From: Streptomyces albidoflavus
GTDB lineage: Bacteria > Actinomycetota > Actinomycetes > Streptomycetales > Streptomycetaceae
Reading direction: 5' to 3'
Length of the DNA stretch: 64,000 nucleotides
Assembly (NCBI RefSeq): GCF_000719955.1
Contig: NZ_JOII01000010.1
Coordinates: 128,984-192,983, forward strand
Part shown: in pieces, positions 25,057 through 33,492 of the stretch
Numbering within the stretch: position 1 is the first letter of the stretch
Layout of the letters: the number at the start of each line of letters is the position of its first letter
Program-made: the position numbers and the translations under genes
Notes under the pieces: model-generated
Databases searched by the model: none
Seen by the model: only the letters and a program-made list of their open reading frames with translations
Told to the model about the DNA's origin: nothing

Positions 25057-26079
25057 ATGGCCATGCCGCTCCGCCAGACCATCAAGGTGGCGACGTATCT
25101 CGCCGAACAGAAGCTGCGCAGGCGGGAGAAGTTCCCGCTCATCGTCGAATTGGAGCCCCTGTTCGCCTGCAACCTCGCCTGTGAGGGGTGCGGCAAGATC
25201 CAGCACCCCGCCGGTGTCCTCAAGCAGCGCATGCCGGTCGCCCAGGCCGTCGGCGCGGTCCTGGAGTCGGGGGCGCCGATGGTCTCCATCGCCGGCGGCG
25301 AGCCCCTGATGCACCCGCAGATCGACGAGATCGTGAATCAGCTCGTCGCCAAACGCAAGTACGTCTTCCTCTGCACCAACGCCATGCTGATGCGTAAGAA
25401 GATGGACAAGTTCACCCCCTCTCCGTACTTCGCGTTCGCCGTGCACATCGACGGGCTGCGGGAGCGGCACGACGAGTCGGTGGCGAAGGAGGGCGTCTTC
25501 GACGAGGCCGTCGCGGCGATCAAGGAGGCCAAGCGCCGCGGCTTCCGCGTCACCACCAACTCGACCTTCTTCAACACCGACACCCCGCAGACCATCATCG
25601 AGGTGCTCAACTACCTCAACGACGACCTCCAGGTCGACGAGATGATGATCTCGCCCGCCTACGCCTACGAGAAGGCACCCGACCAGGAGCACTTCCTCGG
25701 CGTCGAGCAGACCCGCGAGCTGTTCCGCAAGACCTTCGCGGACGGCAACCGCCGCCGCTGGCGTCTCAACCACTCCCCGCTCTTCCTGGACTTCCTGGAG
25801 GGCAAGGCGGACTTCGCCTGCACCGCCTGGGCCATCCCCAACTACTCCCTCTTCGGCTGGCAGCGCCCCTGCTACCTGATGAGCGACGGCTACGTCCCCA
25901 CGTACCGCCAGCTCATCGAGGAGACCGACTGGGAGAAGTACGGCCGGGGCAAGGACCCCCGCTGCGCCAACTGCATGGCGCACTGCGGCTACGAACCGAC
26001 GGCCGTCCTCGCGACCATGGGCTCCCTCAAGGAGTCGCTGCGCGCCGCCCGCGAGACCGTCACCAGCAACCGCGCCTGA
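25057..26079 (+). CDS. hpnH: Adenosyl-hopene transferase HpnH (radical SAM)
   Basis: A 340-residue radical SAM enzyme with CX3CX2C at Cys38, Cys42 and Cys45 (CNLACEGC), and further cysteines near the C-terminus (DPRCANCMAHCGYEPTAV). HpnH adds the 5'-deoxyadenosyl group to hopene, starting the side chain. ATG 25057 is chosen over ATG 25018. It matches the conserved MAMPLRQ-type N-terminus and has GGAGGTGA 8 bases upstream. Confidence 0.95.
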   Translation: MAMPLRQTIKVATYLAEQKLRRREKFPLIVELEPLFACNLACEGCGKIQHPAGVLKQRMPVAQAVGAVLESGAPMVSIAGGEPLMHPQIDEIVNQLVAKRKYVFLCTNAMLMRKKMDKFTPSPYFAFAVHIDGLRERHDESVAKEGVFDEAVAAIKEAKRRGFRVTTNSTFFNTDTPQTIIEVLNYLNDDLQVDEMMISPAYAYEKAPDQEHFLGVEQTRELFRKTFADGNRRRWRLNHSPLFLDFLEGKADFACTAWAIPNYSLFGWQRPCYLMSDGYVPTYRQLIEETDWEKYGRGKDPRCANCMAHCGYEPTAVLATMGSLKESLRAARETVTSNRA

Positions 26080-26086
26080 CGCCCGC

Positions 26087-26119
26087 CGGGGCCGGGCGGC
26101 ACTGAGCCGTCCGGCCCCG
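26087..26119 (+). terminator. Hairpin after hpnH
   Basis: Fourteen-base arms (26087-26100 and 26106-26119), complementary with one G-T pair, close a 5-base loop. It stands 7 bp after the hpnH stop and 30 bp before the next ATG, so it may reduce read-through into the aminotransferase gene. Confidence 0.55.
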
Positions 26120-26149
26120 CGTGCGTTCCACCGAGAGGGGGACCCACCC

Positions 26150-27574
26150 ATGACCACCGTCGACGGCGGCACACCGGCGACCGGCGCCGGGCCGACGCCC
26201 GGCTTCGACCTGCGGCGGCTCCTCGCCGAGCGCGGCGGCGAGCGGTACGCGCTGCACGCCCGCCACCTCAACCCGCAGCTGCCCCGGATGCTCCGCACCC
26301 TGGGCTTCGACAAGGTCTACGAGCGCGCCGAGGGCGCCCACTTCTGGGACGCCGAGGGCAACGACCACCTCGACATGCTCGCCGGGTTCGGCGTGATGGG
26401 CCTCGGCCGCCACCACCCGGTGATCCGCCAGGCCCTGCACGACGTCCTCGACCTCTCGCTGCCCGACCTCACCCGCTTCGACTGCCCTCCGCTGCCGGGG
26501 CTGCTCGCCGAGCGGCTGCTCGCGTACACCCCGCACCTGCACCGGGCCTTCTTCTGCAGCAGCGGCACCGAGGCCGTGGAGACCGCGCTGAAGTTCGCCC
26601 GGCGCGCCACCGGCCGCCCCCGCGTCCTGCACTGCGCGCACTCCTTCCACGGCCTGACCACCGGCGCCCTCTCGGTCAACGGCGAGCGCTCCTTCCGCGA
26701 CGGCTTCGGGCCGCTGCTCCCCGACACCGCCGTCCCCCTCGGCGACCTCGACGCGCTCCGCCGCGAGCTGCGCGCCGGGGACGTGGCCGGCCTGATCGTC
26801 GAGCCCGTCCAGGGCAAGGGCGTGCACGCCGCCCCGCCCGGCTACCTGCGCGCCGCCCAGGAACTCCTCCACCGCCACAAGGCGCTGCTCATCGCCGACG
26901 AGGTGCAGACCGGCCTCGGCCGCACCGGCGACTTCCACGCCCACCAGCACGAGGACGGCGTCGAGCCCGACCTGGTCTGCCTGGCGAAGGCGCTCTCCGG
27001 CGGGTACGTCCCGGTCGGCGCCACGCTCGGCACCGACGAGGTCTTCGCCAAGGTGTACTCCTCGATGGACCGGGTCCTCGTCCACTCGGCGAGCTTCGGC
27101 GCCAACGCCCAGGCGATGGCCGCCGGGCTCGCCGTCCTCGACGTCATGGAGCGCGAGGACACGGTGGCCCACGTCCGGCGGGTGGGGGAGCGGCTGCGCT
27201 CGCGCCTCGCCGCCCTGGTCCCGCGCTACGAGCTGCTGCACGAGGTGCGCGGGCGCGGCCTGATGATCGGCATCGAGTTCGGGCGGCCCGAGTCGCTGCG
27301 GCTGCGCAGCCGGTGGGCGATGCTCCAGGCGGCCCGCAAGGGGCTCTTCGCGCAGATGGTGGTGGCACCGCTGCTGCACCGGCACCGCATCCTCACCCAG
27401 GTCTCCGGCGACCACCTCGAAGTCATCAAGCTGATCCCGCCGCTCGTGGTGGACGAGGCGGACGTGGACCGCTTCGTCGACGCGTTCACGCAGGTCATGG
27501 ACGAGGCACAGGACGGCGGGCTGCTGTGGGAGTTCGGCCGGACCCTGGTCCGGCAGGCGGTGGTCCACCGCTGA
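26150..27574 (+). CDS. HpnO-like class III aminotransferase
   Basis: A 474-residue PLP-dependent aminotransferase of fold I, class III. PLP-binding features are CSSGTEAVETALKFAR, LIADEVQTGLGRTG and the Schiff-base lysine in VCLAKALSGGYVPVGA. In the hopanoid context it most likely aminates the ribosyl-derived aldehyde to give 35-aminobacteriohopanetriol, the HpnO reaction. Class III aminotransferases are broad, so the assignment rests on position. Confidence 0.85.
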   Translation: MTTVDGGTPATGAGPTPGFDLRRLLAERGGERYALHARHLNPQLPRMLRTLGFDKVYERAEGAHFWDAEGNDHLDMLAGFGVMGLGRHHPVIRQALHDVLDLSLPDLTRFDCPPLPGLLAERLLAYTPHLHRAFFCSSGTEAVETALKFARRATGRPRVLHCAHSFHGLTTGALSVNGERSFRDGFGPLLPDTAVPLGDLDALRRELRAGDVAGLIVEPVQGKGVHAAPPGYLRAAQELLHRHKALLIADEVQTGLGRTGDFHAHQHEDGVEPDLVCLAKALSGGYVPVGATLGTDEVFAKVYSSMDRVLVHSASFGANAQAMAAGLAVLDVMEREDTVAHVRRVGERLRSRLAALVPRYELLHEVRGRGLMIGIEFGRPESLRLRSRWAMLQAARKGLFAQMVVAPLLHRHRILTQVSGDHLEVIKLIPPLVVDEADVDRFVDAFTQVMDEAQDGGLLWEFGRTLVRQAVVHR

Positions 27575-27586
27575 CGCCCGAGCGGT

Positions 27587-27621
27587 TTGCCTCTTAGGCA
27601 AGAAACTTGTCCCTGAGGCAT
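27587..27621 (+). promoter_or_regulatory. Two tandem operator-like repeats before the XRE-cupin gene
   Basis: TTGCCTCTTAGGCAA (27587-27601) has 6-bp arms TTGCCT/AGGCAA. TTGTCCCTGAGGCAT (27607-27621) matches it at 11 of 15 positions. Start-to-start spacing is 20 bp, close to two helical turns. They lie 21-55 bp before the ATG of the regulator gene and are most simply its own binding sites. Confidence 0.65.
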
Positions 27622-27641
27622 GAATCTGGCTCAATCGAACC

Positions 27642-28259
27642 ATGACCACCGACCGTCCGGACGACCCGGCCGCGCTCCCCGCCGTCGCGCCCCAGCTGCG
27701 TGAGCTGCGGCGCCGCGCCGGTCACACCCTGGAGACCGCGGCCCGTGCCGCCGGACTGTCGGCGGCTCACCTCTCCCGGCTGGAGACCGGGCAGCGCCAG
27801 CCCTCGCTGCCGATGCTCCTCGCACTGGCCCGTGTCTACGGTACGACCGTCTCCGCCCTGCTCGGTGAGACGGGTGGCGAACAGCACGCCGTCATCCGGG
27901 GCGCCGAGGCCGAACCGGCCCCCGCCGGCGGCTGGACGTACTGGCCCGCCGGCGGGTCCGGGCGCGCCATGCAGGCGCTGCGGGTACGTGTGCCCTACGG
28001 CGCGCAGGGCGACATGGTGCGGGTCCACCCCGGCGAGGAGTGGCTGCACGTGCTGCGCGGGCGGCTGCGGCTGCGCCTGGGGGAGAGCGAGCATCTGCTG
28101 CACCCCGGCGACGGGGCCCACTTCGACTCGCTCACCCCGCACCGGATCGGCGCCGCCGACGCCGACGGCGCCGAACTCCTCTTCGTCCACACCCTGCTCC
28201 AGAGCCCGGGCGCCCCGTGCCTCGGCCCGGGACACCCGAACCCGAAAGGCCCCGCATGA
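27642..28259 (+). CDS. XRE-family regulator with C-terminal cupin domain
   Basis: A 205-residue two-domain protein. The helix-turn-helix spans about residues 14-70 (LRRRAGHTLETAARAAGLSA, then HLSRLETGQRQPSLPMLLAL). A cupin_2 domain follows (VRVHPGEEWLHVLRGRLRLRLGE, HPGDGAHFDSLTPHRI). This class (SutR/PuuR-like) usually represses neighbouring metabolic or transport genes in response to a small molecule held by the cupin. It is linked by a 4-bp overlap to the small membrane protein. It may also control the hopanoid operon, but no copy of its operator is evident before hpnC. Confidence 0.88.
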   Translation: MTTDRPDDPAALPAVAPQLRELRRRAGHTLETAARAAGLSAAHLSRLETGQRQPSLPMLLALARVYGTTVSALLGETGGEQHAVIRGAEAEPAPAGGWTYWPAGGSGRAMQALRVRVPYGAQGDMVRVHPGEEWLHVLRGRLRLRLGESEHLLHPGDGAHFDSLTPHRIGAADADGAELLFVHTLLQSPGAPCLGPGHPNPKGPA

Positions 28260-28441
28260 GCGAGCGACCCGAAACCGAGCCCGGCGCCCCCGCCGAGCAG
28301 GCTCCCGCCCGGGCCGGCCGGGACATGGAGGAGCGGCTGCCCCCCAGCCTGTGGATCAGGCTCCTGATCTACGTGGTGGTCGGCCACCTCCTGGCCGGCT
28401 TCATCTACCTGCTCTTCGAGGTGGGCAGCAAGGCGCAGTGA
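28256..28441 (+). CDS. Small single-span membrane protein, 61 aa
   Basis: Sixty-one residues: a charged N-terminus of about 32 residues, then one hydrophobic helix (LWIRLLIYVVVGHLLAGFIYLLFEVG). A homologue follows the XRE-cupin gene in S. coelicolor (SCO6771, from memory), and I believe the family is DUF6126. Function is unknown, though constant pairing with the regulator hints that it is its target or partner. Coupled by ATGA. Confidence 0.78.
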   Translation: MSERPETEPGAPAEQAPARAGRDMEERLPPSLWIRLLIYVVVGHLLAGFIYLLFEVGSKAQ

Positions 28442-28453
28442 GCCCCGGGCTCA
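28439..28453. terminator. Palindrome spanning two convergent stop codons
   Basis: TGAGCCC (28439-28445) and GGGCTCA (28447-28453) are exact complements, and each end contains the TGA stop of one of the converging genes. As RNA the loop is very tight, so terminator function is uncertain. Confidence 0.35.
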
Positions 28454-29266
28454 GTCCAGCAGGCGGCCGTGCAGCCGGTCGCGGAGCTCGGGGGTGAGCC
28501 GCAGCCCGTCGGTCAGGTACCGCTCGGTGCCGCCCCAGGTGGCGTCGATGGTCTCGAAGGCCGCCGCGAGGTACTCGGCGCGGGCCTCGAAGAGCGGGCT
28601 GAGCAGCTCCATGACCTCGGGCGAGAGCGCGTCGGGGGAGTCGGAGGCCCGGCGTATCCGGTAGCGGCGGTGCTGCGCGTTGGACTCCAGGTAGTCCGCC
28701 TCGATCGCCTCGCGGTCCACGCCGAGCGCGAGCAGCGTGACCGCCACCGAGAGCCCCGCCCGGTCCTTGCCGGCCGCGCAGTGCATGAGCGCCGGGACGC
28801 TCTCCTCGGCGAGCGAGCGCAGCACCCGGCTGTGCTCGGTGGTGCGCCCGGTGATCATCTCGCGGTACGAGGTGGTCATCCGCAGCGCCGCCTTGCCGTC
28901 GCCGAGCAGCGAGCGGAGCTGGGGCAGGTCGCCCTCGCGGACCATCTTCCAGAAGCCCGCGCCGTCGGCCGGGTCGCTCAGCGGGATGTTGACGTTGCGC
29001 ACCCCGGGCAGCTCGACGTCGAGCCCGTCCAGGGCCCGGTCCGCGCTGTTGCGGAAGTCGAAGACGGTGTGCAGGCCGAGTCCGCTGAGGAAACCCGTGT
29101 CGGCCTCGGTGGCGTGGGCGAGGTGGCCGCTGCGGAAGAGCTGCCCGGCACGCACGCGGCGTCCGTCGGCCGTCGGCAGACCACCGACGTCACGGAAGTT
29201 CCGCACCCCGGTCAGCTCCGGCTCCGGCATCGACTCCGACCTCGTCGACGGGGACTGCTGCGTCAC
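28451..29266 (-). CDS. Tyrosine-protein phosphatase (Y_phosphatase3 type)
   Basis: A 271-residue phosphatase. N-terminal NFRDVGGL motif, general-acid region HTVFDFRNSADRAL, and the P-loop HCAAGKDRAGLSVAV (CX5R). This is the MptpB/IphP-type dual-specificity family, which acts on phosphotyrosine or phosphoinositides. GTG 29266 is chosen for its GGGAGGAG at 6-base spacing, and an internal ATG at 29230 is possible. No signal peptide. It converges on the small membrane protein gene, with both stop codons inside one 15-bp palindrome. Confidence 0.88.
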   Translation of the reverse strand: MTQQSPSTRSESMPEPELTGVRNFRDVGGLPTADGRRVRAGQLFRSGHLAHATEADTGFLSGLGLHTVFDFRNSADRALDGLDVELPGVRNVNIPLSDPADGAGFWKMVREGDLPQLRSLLGDGKAALRMTTSYREMITGRTTEHSRVLRSLAEESVPALMHCAAGKDRAGLSVAVTLLALGVDREAIEADYLESNAQHRRYRIRRASDSPDALSPEVMELLSPLFEARAEYLAAAFETIDATWGGTERYLTDGLRLTPELRDRLHGRLLD

Positions 29267-29490
29267 GTGGGCTCCTCCCGGTCGGCCGCCGCTCGGGTGC
29301 GGGCGGGCGCGCCTCGACGATACGACAGGTGTTCGCACCCGGGAACGCCGTGGACGTGCGGGAACGCGCACGCGAGGGGCGCCGGGCGGCACCGCGGGGC
29401 GCACGGGAGGAGGCCGCCGGGAGCGGCCACGAGCCCGATGGGTGGCCTGCGCACCTATTCCGCCTTTGGGGGAACCTTGACCGGTGGTGT

Positions 29491-29520
29491 TTGTCACCCG
29501 CGTCAACCCCTTCCTACGGT
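29491..29520 (+). promoter_or_regulatory. Sigma-70-like promoter of the SGNH hydrolase gene
   Basis: TTGTCA (29491-29496), 18-bp spacer, TACGGT (29515-29520). The -10 lies in a small palindrome TACGGTGGCGTA (29515-29526) that could be an operator half. The start codon follows 30 bp later with GAGGTGA before it. Confidence 0.5.
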
Positions 29521-29549
29521 GGCGTAACTCACTTCACGAGGTGAATGAT

Positions 29550-30344
29550 GTGCCCGTGACAGCAGAGACGACTTCCCCAGCGCCAGATTTCACCTCGTAC
29601 GCGGCAGTCGGCGACAGCTTCACCGAAGGGGTGGGGGACCCTGGACCCGACGGGGCCTTCGTGGGCTGGGCGGACCGCCTGGCCGTCCTGCTCGCCGACC
29701 GGCAGCCCGAACACGCCTTCCGGTACGCCAACCTCGCGGTGCGCGGCAAGCTGCTCGACCAGATCGTCGCCGACCAGGTGCCGAGGGCCCGGGAGCTCTC
29801 GCCCGACCTGGTGACCTTCTGCGCCGGCGGCAACGACGTGATCCGCCCCGGCACCGACCCCGACGACCTCGCCGAGCGGTTCGAGAAGGCGGTCACCGCC
29901 CTCACCTCGGACGTCGGCACGGTCGTGCTGACCACCGGCTTCGACACCCGCGGGGTGCCGGTCCTCAAGCACCTGCGCGGCAAGGTCGCCACCTACAACG
30001 GTCACGTGCGCGCCATCGCCGACCGGTACGGCTGCCCCGTCCTCGACCTCTGGTCGCTGCGCTCCGTGCAGGACCGGCGGGCCTGGGACGCCGACCGGCT
30101 GCACCTGTCGGCCGAGGGCCACACCCGGGTCGCGCTGCGCGCCGGGCAGATCCTCGGGGTCGAGGTGCCCGCCGACCCCGACGAGGAGTGGCCGACCCTG
30201 CCGCCGCGCACCCCGCTCGACGGCCGCCGCGACGACATCCAGTGGGCCCGCGAGTACCTGGTGCCCTGGATCGGCCGCCGGCTGCGGGGCGTCTCCTCCG
30301 GCGACCACGTCAGCGCCAAGCGGCCCGACCTGCTGCCGCTCTGA
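29550..30344 (+). CDS. SGNH/GDSL-type hydrolase
   Basis: A 264-residue esterase-type protein. Block I is AVGDSFTEGVGDP with the nucleophilic Ser, block III CAGGNDVIRPGT, and block V DRLHLSAEGHTRVA with the catalytic Asp and His. No secretion signal, so it is cytoplasmic. Substrate unknown. GTG 29550 is preferred by spacing from GAGGTGA; GTG 29556 is also possible. Confidence 0.88.
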   Translation: MPVTAETTSPAPDFTSYAAVGDSFTEGVGDPGPDGAFVGWADRLAVLLADRQPEHAFRYANLAVRGKLLDQIVADQVPRARELSPDLVTFCAGGNDVIRPGTDPDDLAERFEKAVTALTSDVGTVVLTTGFDTRGVPVLKHLRGKVATYNGHVRAIADRYGCPVLDLWSLRSVQDRRAWDADRLHLSAEGHTRVALRAGQILGVEVPADPDEEWPTLPPRTPLDGRRDDIQWAREYLVPWIGRRLRGVSSGDHVSAKRPDLLPL

Positions 30345-30491
30345 GCCGGGGCGGACACGGGCGGCCCCACCGGCCATGCCGGCCGCCTTCCGGGGCAGAG
30401 GCCAGTGGGGCGGAGCACCGCCCGGGCCGGATCGCCCGGGCGGCGGTTCCTGCCCGACAATGGAACACCTGACCGCTGCTCTGGAGGCACC

Positions 30492-31721
30492 GTGACCGGA
30501 ATCCGTACGCCGAACCCCCTGGTCCGCGCCCTGCGGCCGGCCTCGTTCGGCGGTGATCCCGCGGGAGAGCGCCGGCGGCGCATCCTCAGCTCGCCGAACT
30601 TCGCGGACGGCTCGTTCCGCAACCCCGACGGCGTCCCGGCCACCCCCTCCGCCGCGACCCCGCGCGACCTGGTCCGCGCCTACCTGAGCAAGGAGGGCCG
30701 GGCCCGGCGTGCCCCGGCGGCCCCGATCCCGCTCCACCCCACCACCGTGGCCGACCTCGCCCGGCGGCCCGACGAGGGGCTGCGGCTCACCTGGATGGGC
30801 CACTCCAGCGTCCTCGTCGAGATCGACGGGGCGCGCCTGCTCTTCGACCCCGTCTGGGGTGAGCGGTGCTCCCCGTTCGGCTTCGCCGGGCCGCGCCGCC
30901 TCCACCCGGCGCCGGTGCCGCTGCGCGCCCTGGAGGCGGTCGACGCCGTGGTCATCTCCCACGACCACTACGACCACCTGGACATGCCGACCATCCGGGC
31001 CCTGGTCCGCACCGGCACCGTCTTCGTGGTCCCGCTGGGGGTCGGCGCCCACCTGGAACGGTGGGGCGTCCCCGCCGGGCGGCTGCGCGAGCTGGACTGG
31101 CGCGAGGCCACCCAGGTCGCCGGGGTCACCCTGACCGCCACCCCGGCCCGCCACTTCTGCGGGCGGGGCCTGCGCAACCAGCAGCACACGCTCTGGGCCT
31201 CCTGGTCGGTCCGGGGCAGCGACCACCGGGTCTTCCACAGCGGCGACACCGGCTACTTCCCCGGCTTCCGGGACATCGGCGCCGAGCACGGTCCCTTCGA
31301 CGCGACGATGATCCAGATCGGCGCGTACAGCGAGTTCCTGCCGCACAGCCGGGGCGGGGCGACCCGCGACCCGGGCCCCTGGCCCGACATCCACATGACG
31401 CCCGACGAGGGGCTGCGCGCCCACCTCGACATCCAGGGCGGCGCGCCGCACGGCGTCCTGCTCCCGATCCACTGGGGCACCTTCAACCTGGCCCTGCACC
31501 CCTGGGAGGAACCGGCCGAGCGCACCCTGCTCGCCGCCCACCGCGCGGGCCAGCAGGTCATCACCCCGCTCCCCGGCGAGCCGGTGATCCCGGCGCACGC
31601 GCCCGCCGCCGACCCCTGGTGGCGCGCGGTCGCGGCGACGACCCCCGGGGAGGGCTGGGCCGCCTGGCCGCCGGCCGGGGAGCAGCTCGACGCGCTGGAC
31701 CTGGCGGCCCCCGAGCGCTGA
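30492..31721 (+). CDS. Metallo-beta-lactamase-fold hydrolase (NAPE-PLD/UlaG-like)
   Basis: A 409-residue MBL-fold enzyme with the dinuclear metal motif VVISHDHYDHLDMPTIRAL near residue 155 and further ligands in FHSGDTGYFPGF and PIHWGTFNL. The combination matches the N-acyl-phosphatidylethanolamine phospholipase D/UlaG branch, so a phosphodiester lipid substrate is plausible but not shown. GTG 30492 has GGAGG 4-5 bases before it. The 87 upstream in-frame bases lack family features. Confidence 0.87.
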   Translation: MTGIRTPNPLVRALRPASFGGDPAGERRRRILSSPNFADGSFRNPDGVPATPSAATPRDLVRAYLSKEGRARRAPAAPIPLHPTTVADLARRPDEGLRLTWMGHSSVLVEIDGARLLFDPVWGERCSPFGFAGPRRLHPAPVPLRALEAVDAVVISHDHYDHLDMPTIRALVRTGTVFVVPLGVGAHLERWGVPAGRLRELDWREATQVAGVTLTATPARHFCGRGLRNQQHTLWASWSVRGSDHRVFHSGDTGYFPGFRDIGAEHGPFDATMIQIGAYSEFLPHSRGGATRDPGPWPDIHMTPDEGLRAHLDIQGGAPHGVLLPIHWGTFNLALHPWEEPAERTLLAAHRAGQQVITPLPGEPVIPAHAPAADPWWRAVAATTPGEGWAAWPPAGEQLDALDLAAPER

Positions 31722-31724
31722 GCC

Positions 31725-32111
31725 TCACCGCGGCAGGCTGGCCCGGTCCTCGCGCAGGGCCCGGGCCGGTACGGCGAGCCGGGGCAGGTCGAGGTGGACC
31801 ACGGACTGCCCGGCGACCGTACCGGTGCCCTTGAGCGGGGCCGCGCGGTAGGCGATGTCGGCGGGGCGCAGTTCCCGGGTGCCCCGCCACAGCAGGCGGC
31901 GCAGCTCCGCGTCGCTCATCGCCTCGTCCACGCTCACGCTGCCGGTCACCGCGTCAAGGACGCCCTTGAGCCCGAGCGGACCGCCGGCCCCGGCGCGGAG
32001 CCCGGCTCGCCCCTTGCCGAACGCCTCCTCGACGCCCGCGCCGCCCAGGCGGCGCGGGTGCTGCGCGGCTGCGGCTGACCTCTCCCCGGCAGGACGCGCC
32101 AGGCCTGGCAC
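31725..32111 (-). pseudogene. Remnant of an LCP (LytR-CpsA-Psr) family gene
   Basis: The last 80 codons resemble the C-terminal end of the LCP domain of actinobacterial glycopolymer transferases: GSVSVDEAMSDAELRRLLW, then APLKGTGTVAGQSVVHLDLP and ALREDRASLPR. The catalytic N-terminal two thirds (arginine and aspartate core) are missing. The open frame upstream codes for low-complexity Arg/Ala/Gly sequence with no family similarity. It is probably a decayed gene fragment. An alternative is a small, separately functional gene with a spurious upstream part. It ends 3 bp after the rightward hydrolase. Confidence 0.5.
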
Positions 32112-32137
32112 CTGGGCCTCTTGCTAAGGTCCCCGCC

Positions 32138-32494
32138 ATGTCCGTCACCCAGTCAGCTCCGGGCTCCGCGACGGCGGCACGGGACAACCGTGCCGCCCGG
32201 GTCAGTGCCTACGCCGTCGTCCTCGCGGCGTTCGTCGGAGGCGGCGGCTACGTGCCCGCCGCGCTCTTCCTCCCGCTGACGCTCACGTGGACGGCCGTGA
32301 TCCTCCTTTGCGGGGTCACCGCGATCGTCGCGGGCCACGTCGCCCGCTTCCGCGCCAAACGCCTTGGCCTGCGCGGTCGCTGGCTCGCCCTCGCCGGGAT
32401 CGTCGGCGGCTGGATCTGCGTCCTGGTGGCCGTGCTGGCGCTCGCGGCCGTGGTCGGCGTGATCGGCGGACTGGCCGTACTCATCGACTCCTGA
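32138..32494 (+). CDS. DUF4190-like small membrane protein
   Basis: A 118-residue protein with four hydrophobic segments in two hairpins (AYAVVLAAFVGGGGYVPAAL; LTWTAVILLCGVTAIVAGHVA; ALAGIVGGWICVLVAVLALA; VVGVIGGLAVLI). The middle GHVARFRAKRLGLRGRWLALAGIVGG segment is the hallmark of DUF4190. Function unknown. Its last 14 bp overlap the end of the convergent hydrolase gene. Confidence 0.75.
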   Translation: MSVTQSAPGSATAARDNRAARVSAYAVVLAAFVGGGGYVPAALFLPLTLTWTAVILLCGVTAIVAGHVARFRAKRLGLRGRWLALAGIVGGWICVLVAVLALAAVVGVIGGLAVLIDS

Positions 32495-33074
32495 GGCCGC
32501 TCTCGCCGTGCGCGGCGAGGAAGGCGAGCGCCCGCTCGTTCAGCAGAGCGGCGGCCTCCGGGTCGTGGGCAGGCAGGGACGAGTCCGCGAAGAGGTGCCG
32601 GTCCCCGGGGTACAGGAACAGCTCCGCGTCGGCCGACTCCGCGACGAGCCGGTCGGCGGCGTCGCGGTCCTCGGCGAAGAACGGATCGGCCTCCAGCCCG
32701 TGGACCTGCACCGGTACGCCCTGCGGCCAGGCGGTGCCGAACTCCGTGACGGGGATGCAGGCGTCGACCAGGAACGCGCCCCGCGCGTCCGGCCGGGTCT
32801 GCGCGAGCTTCTGGGCGGGGAGCACGCCGAGGGAGAAGCCGGCGTAGAAGACGTCACCGGGCAGCTGCCCGGCCGCGCGCACGCCGCGCTCGGTGATCTC
32901 GCCGAAGCCGATGCCCTCGACGTGGGCGCCGCCCTCCTCCAGCGAGCCGAAGAGGCGCCCTTCGAAGAGGTCCGGGGTGTGGACCGTGTGACCTGCCGCC
33001 CGGAGACCGTCGGCGAACGCGACGACGCCGGGAGTCAGCCCCTGCGCGTGGTGGAACAGGACGACCTCTGCCAT
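32481..33074 (-). CDS. Dienelactone hydrolase family protein
   Basis: A 197-residue alpha/beta hydrolase. The nucleophile elbow is AGFSLGV with Ser (many dienelactone hydrolases use Cys). The Asp lies in LEADPFFAED and the His in YPGDRHLFAD. It hydrolyses an ester or lactone of unknown nature. The start ATG 33072-33074 agrees with the family N-terminus (VVLFHHAQGLTPGV). An imperfect inverted repeat (33131-33151) lies 57 bp upstream. Confidence 0.85.
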   Translation of the reverse strand: MAEVVLFHHAQGLTPGVVAFADGLRAAGHTVHTPDLFEGRLFGSLEEGGAHVEGIGFGEITERGVRAAGQLPGDVFYAGFSLGVLPAQKLAQTRPDARGAFLVDACIPVTEFGTAWPQGVPVQVHGLEADPFFAEDRDAADRLVAESADAELFLYPGDRHLFADSSLPAHDPEAAALLNERALAFLAAHGESGLRSR

Positions 33075-33492
33075 GCCCGCGGCCCTTGCCTCTCGCTCAT
33101 CCGGCGCCCCCGTCGGACGCATGTGCGGAGGGTAACCCCCAAGGGGTGACCGTGTCCGTCGTACGGCCTCGCGCGCCGCCTCGCCGGCTGGCCTCCATCG
33201 ACCTTCGAACCCTTGTCCCCTTTCGGATTTCGGGCTGGTGTGCGAGCTGTCGTCCGAGGGTGGGGTGCTGCCGGTCCAAGTGGTCAACTGCCCACCGCAC
33301 GGGATGCTTTGATGACTACCGTGTGTGCTCGTCAGGTCGCGCGGAGCCCACGCCAGGGTCTCCCCGTTGCCCTCGCGGACCGGCGTCGCATGCCCGCCAC
33401 GCATCGCGCGCTTCCGGGCCGCGCCCCACCAGGAGCCCCGCTACCGCACCCCCGCCCCACGCCGGACCGGGGGGTTTCTTCCGAGGACGTCG
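33075..33492. other. Intergenic region between divergent hydrolase and conservon operon
   Basis: GGTAACCCC (33131-33139) and GGGGTGACC (33143-33151) form an inverted repeat with one mismatch, near the hydrolase gene and thus probably its operator. The rest must contain the conservon promoter, but no convincing -35/-10 pair is visible. No gene is supported. Confidence 0.45.
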
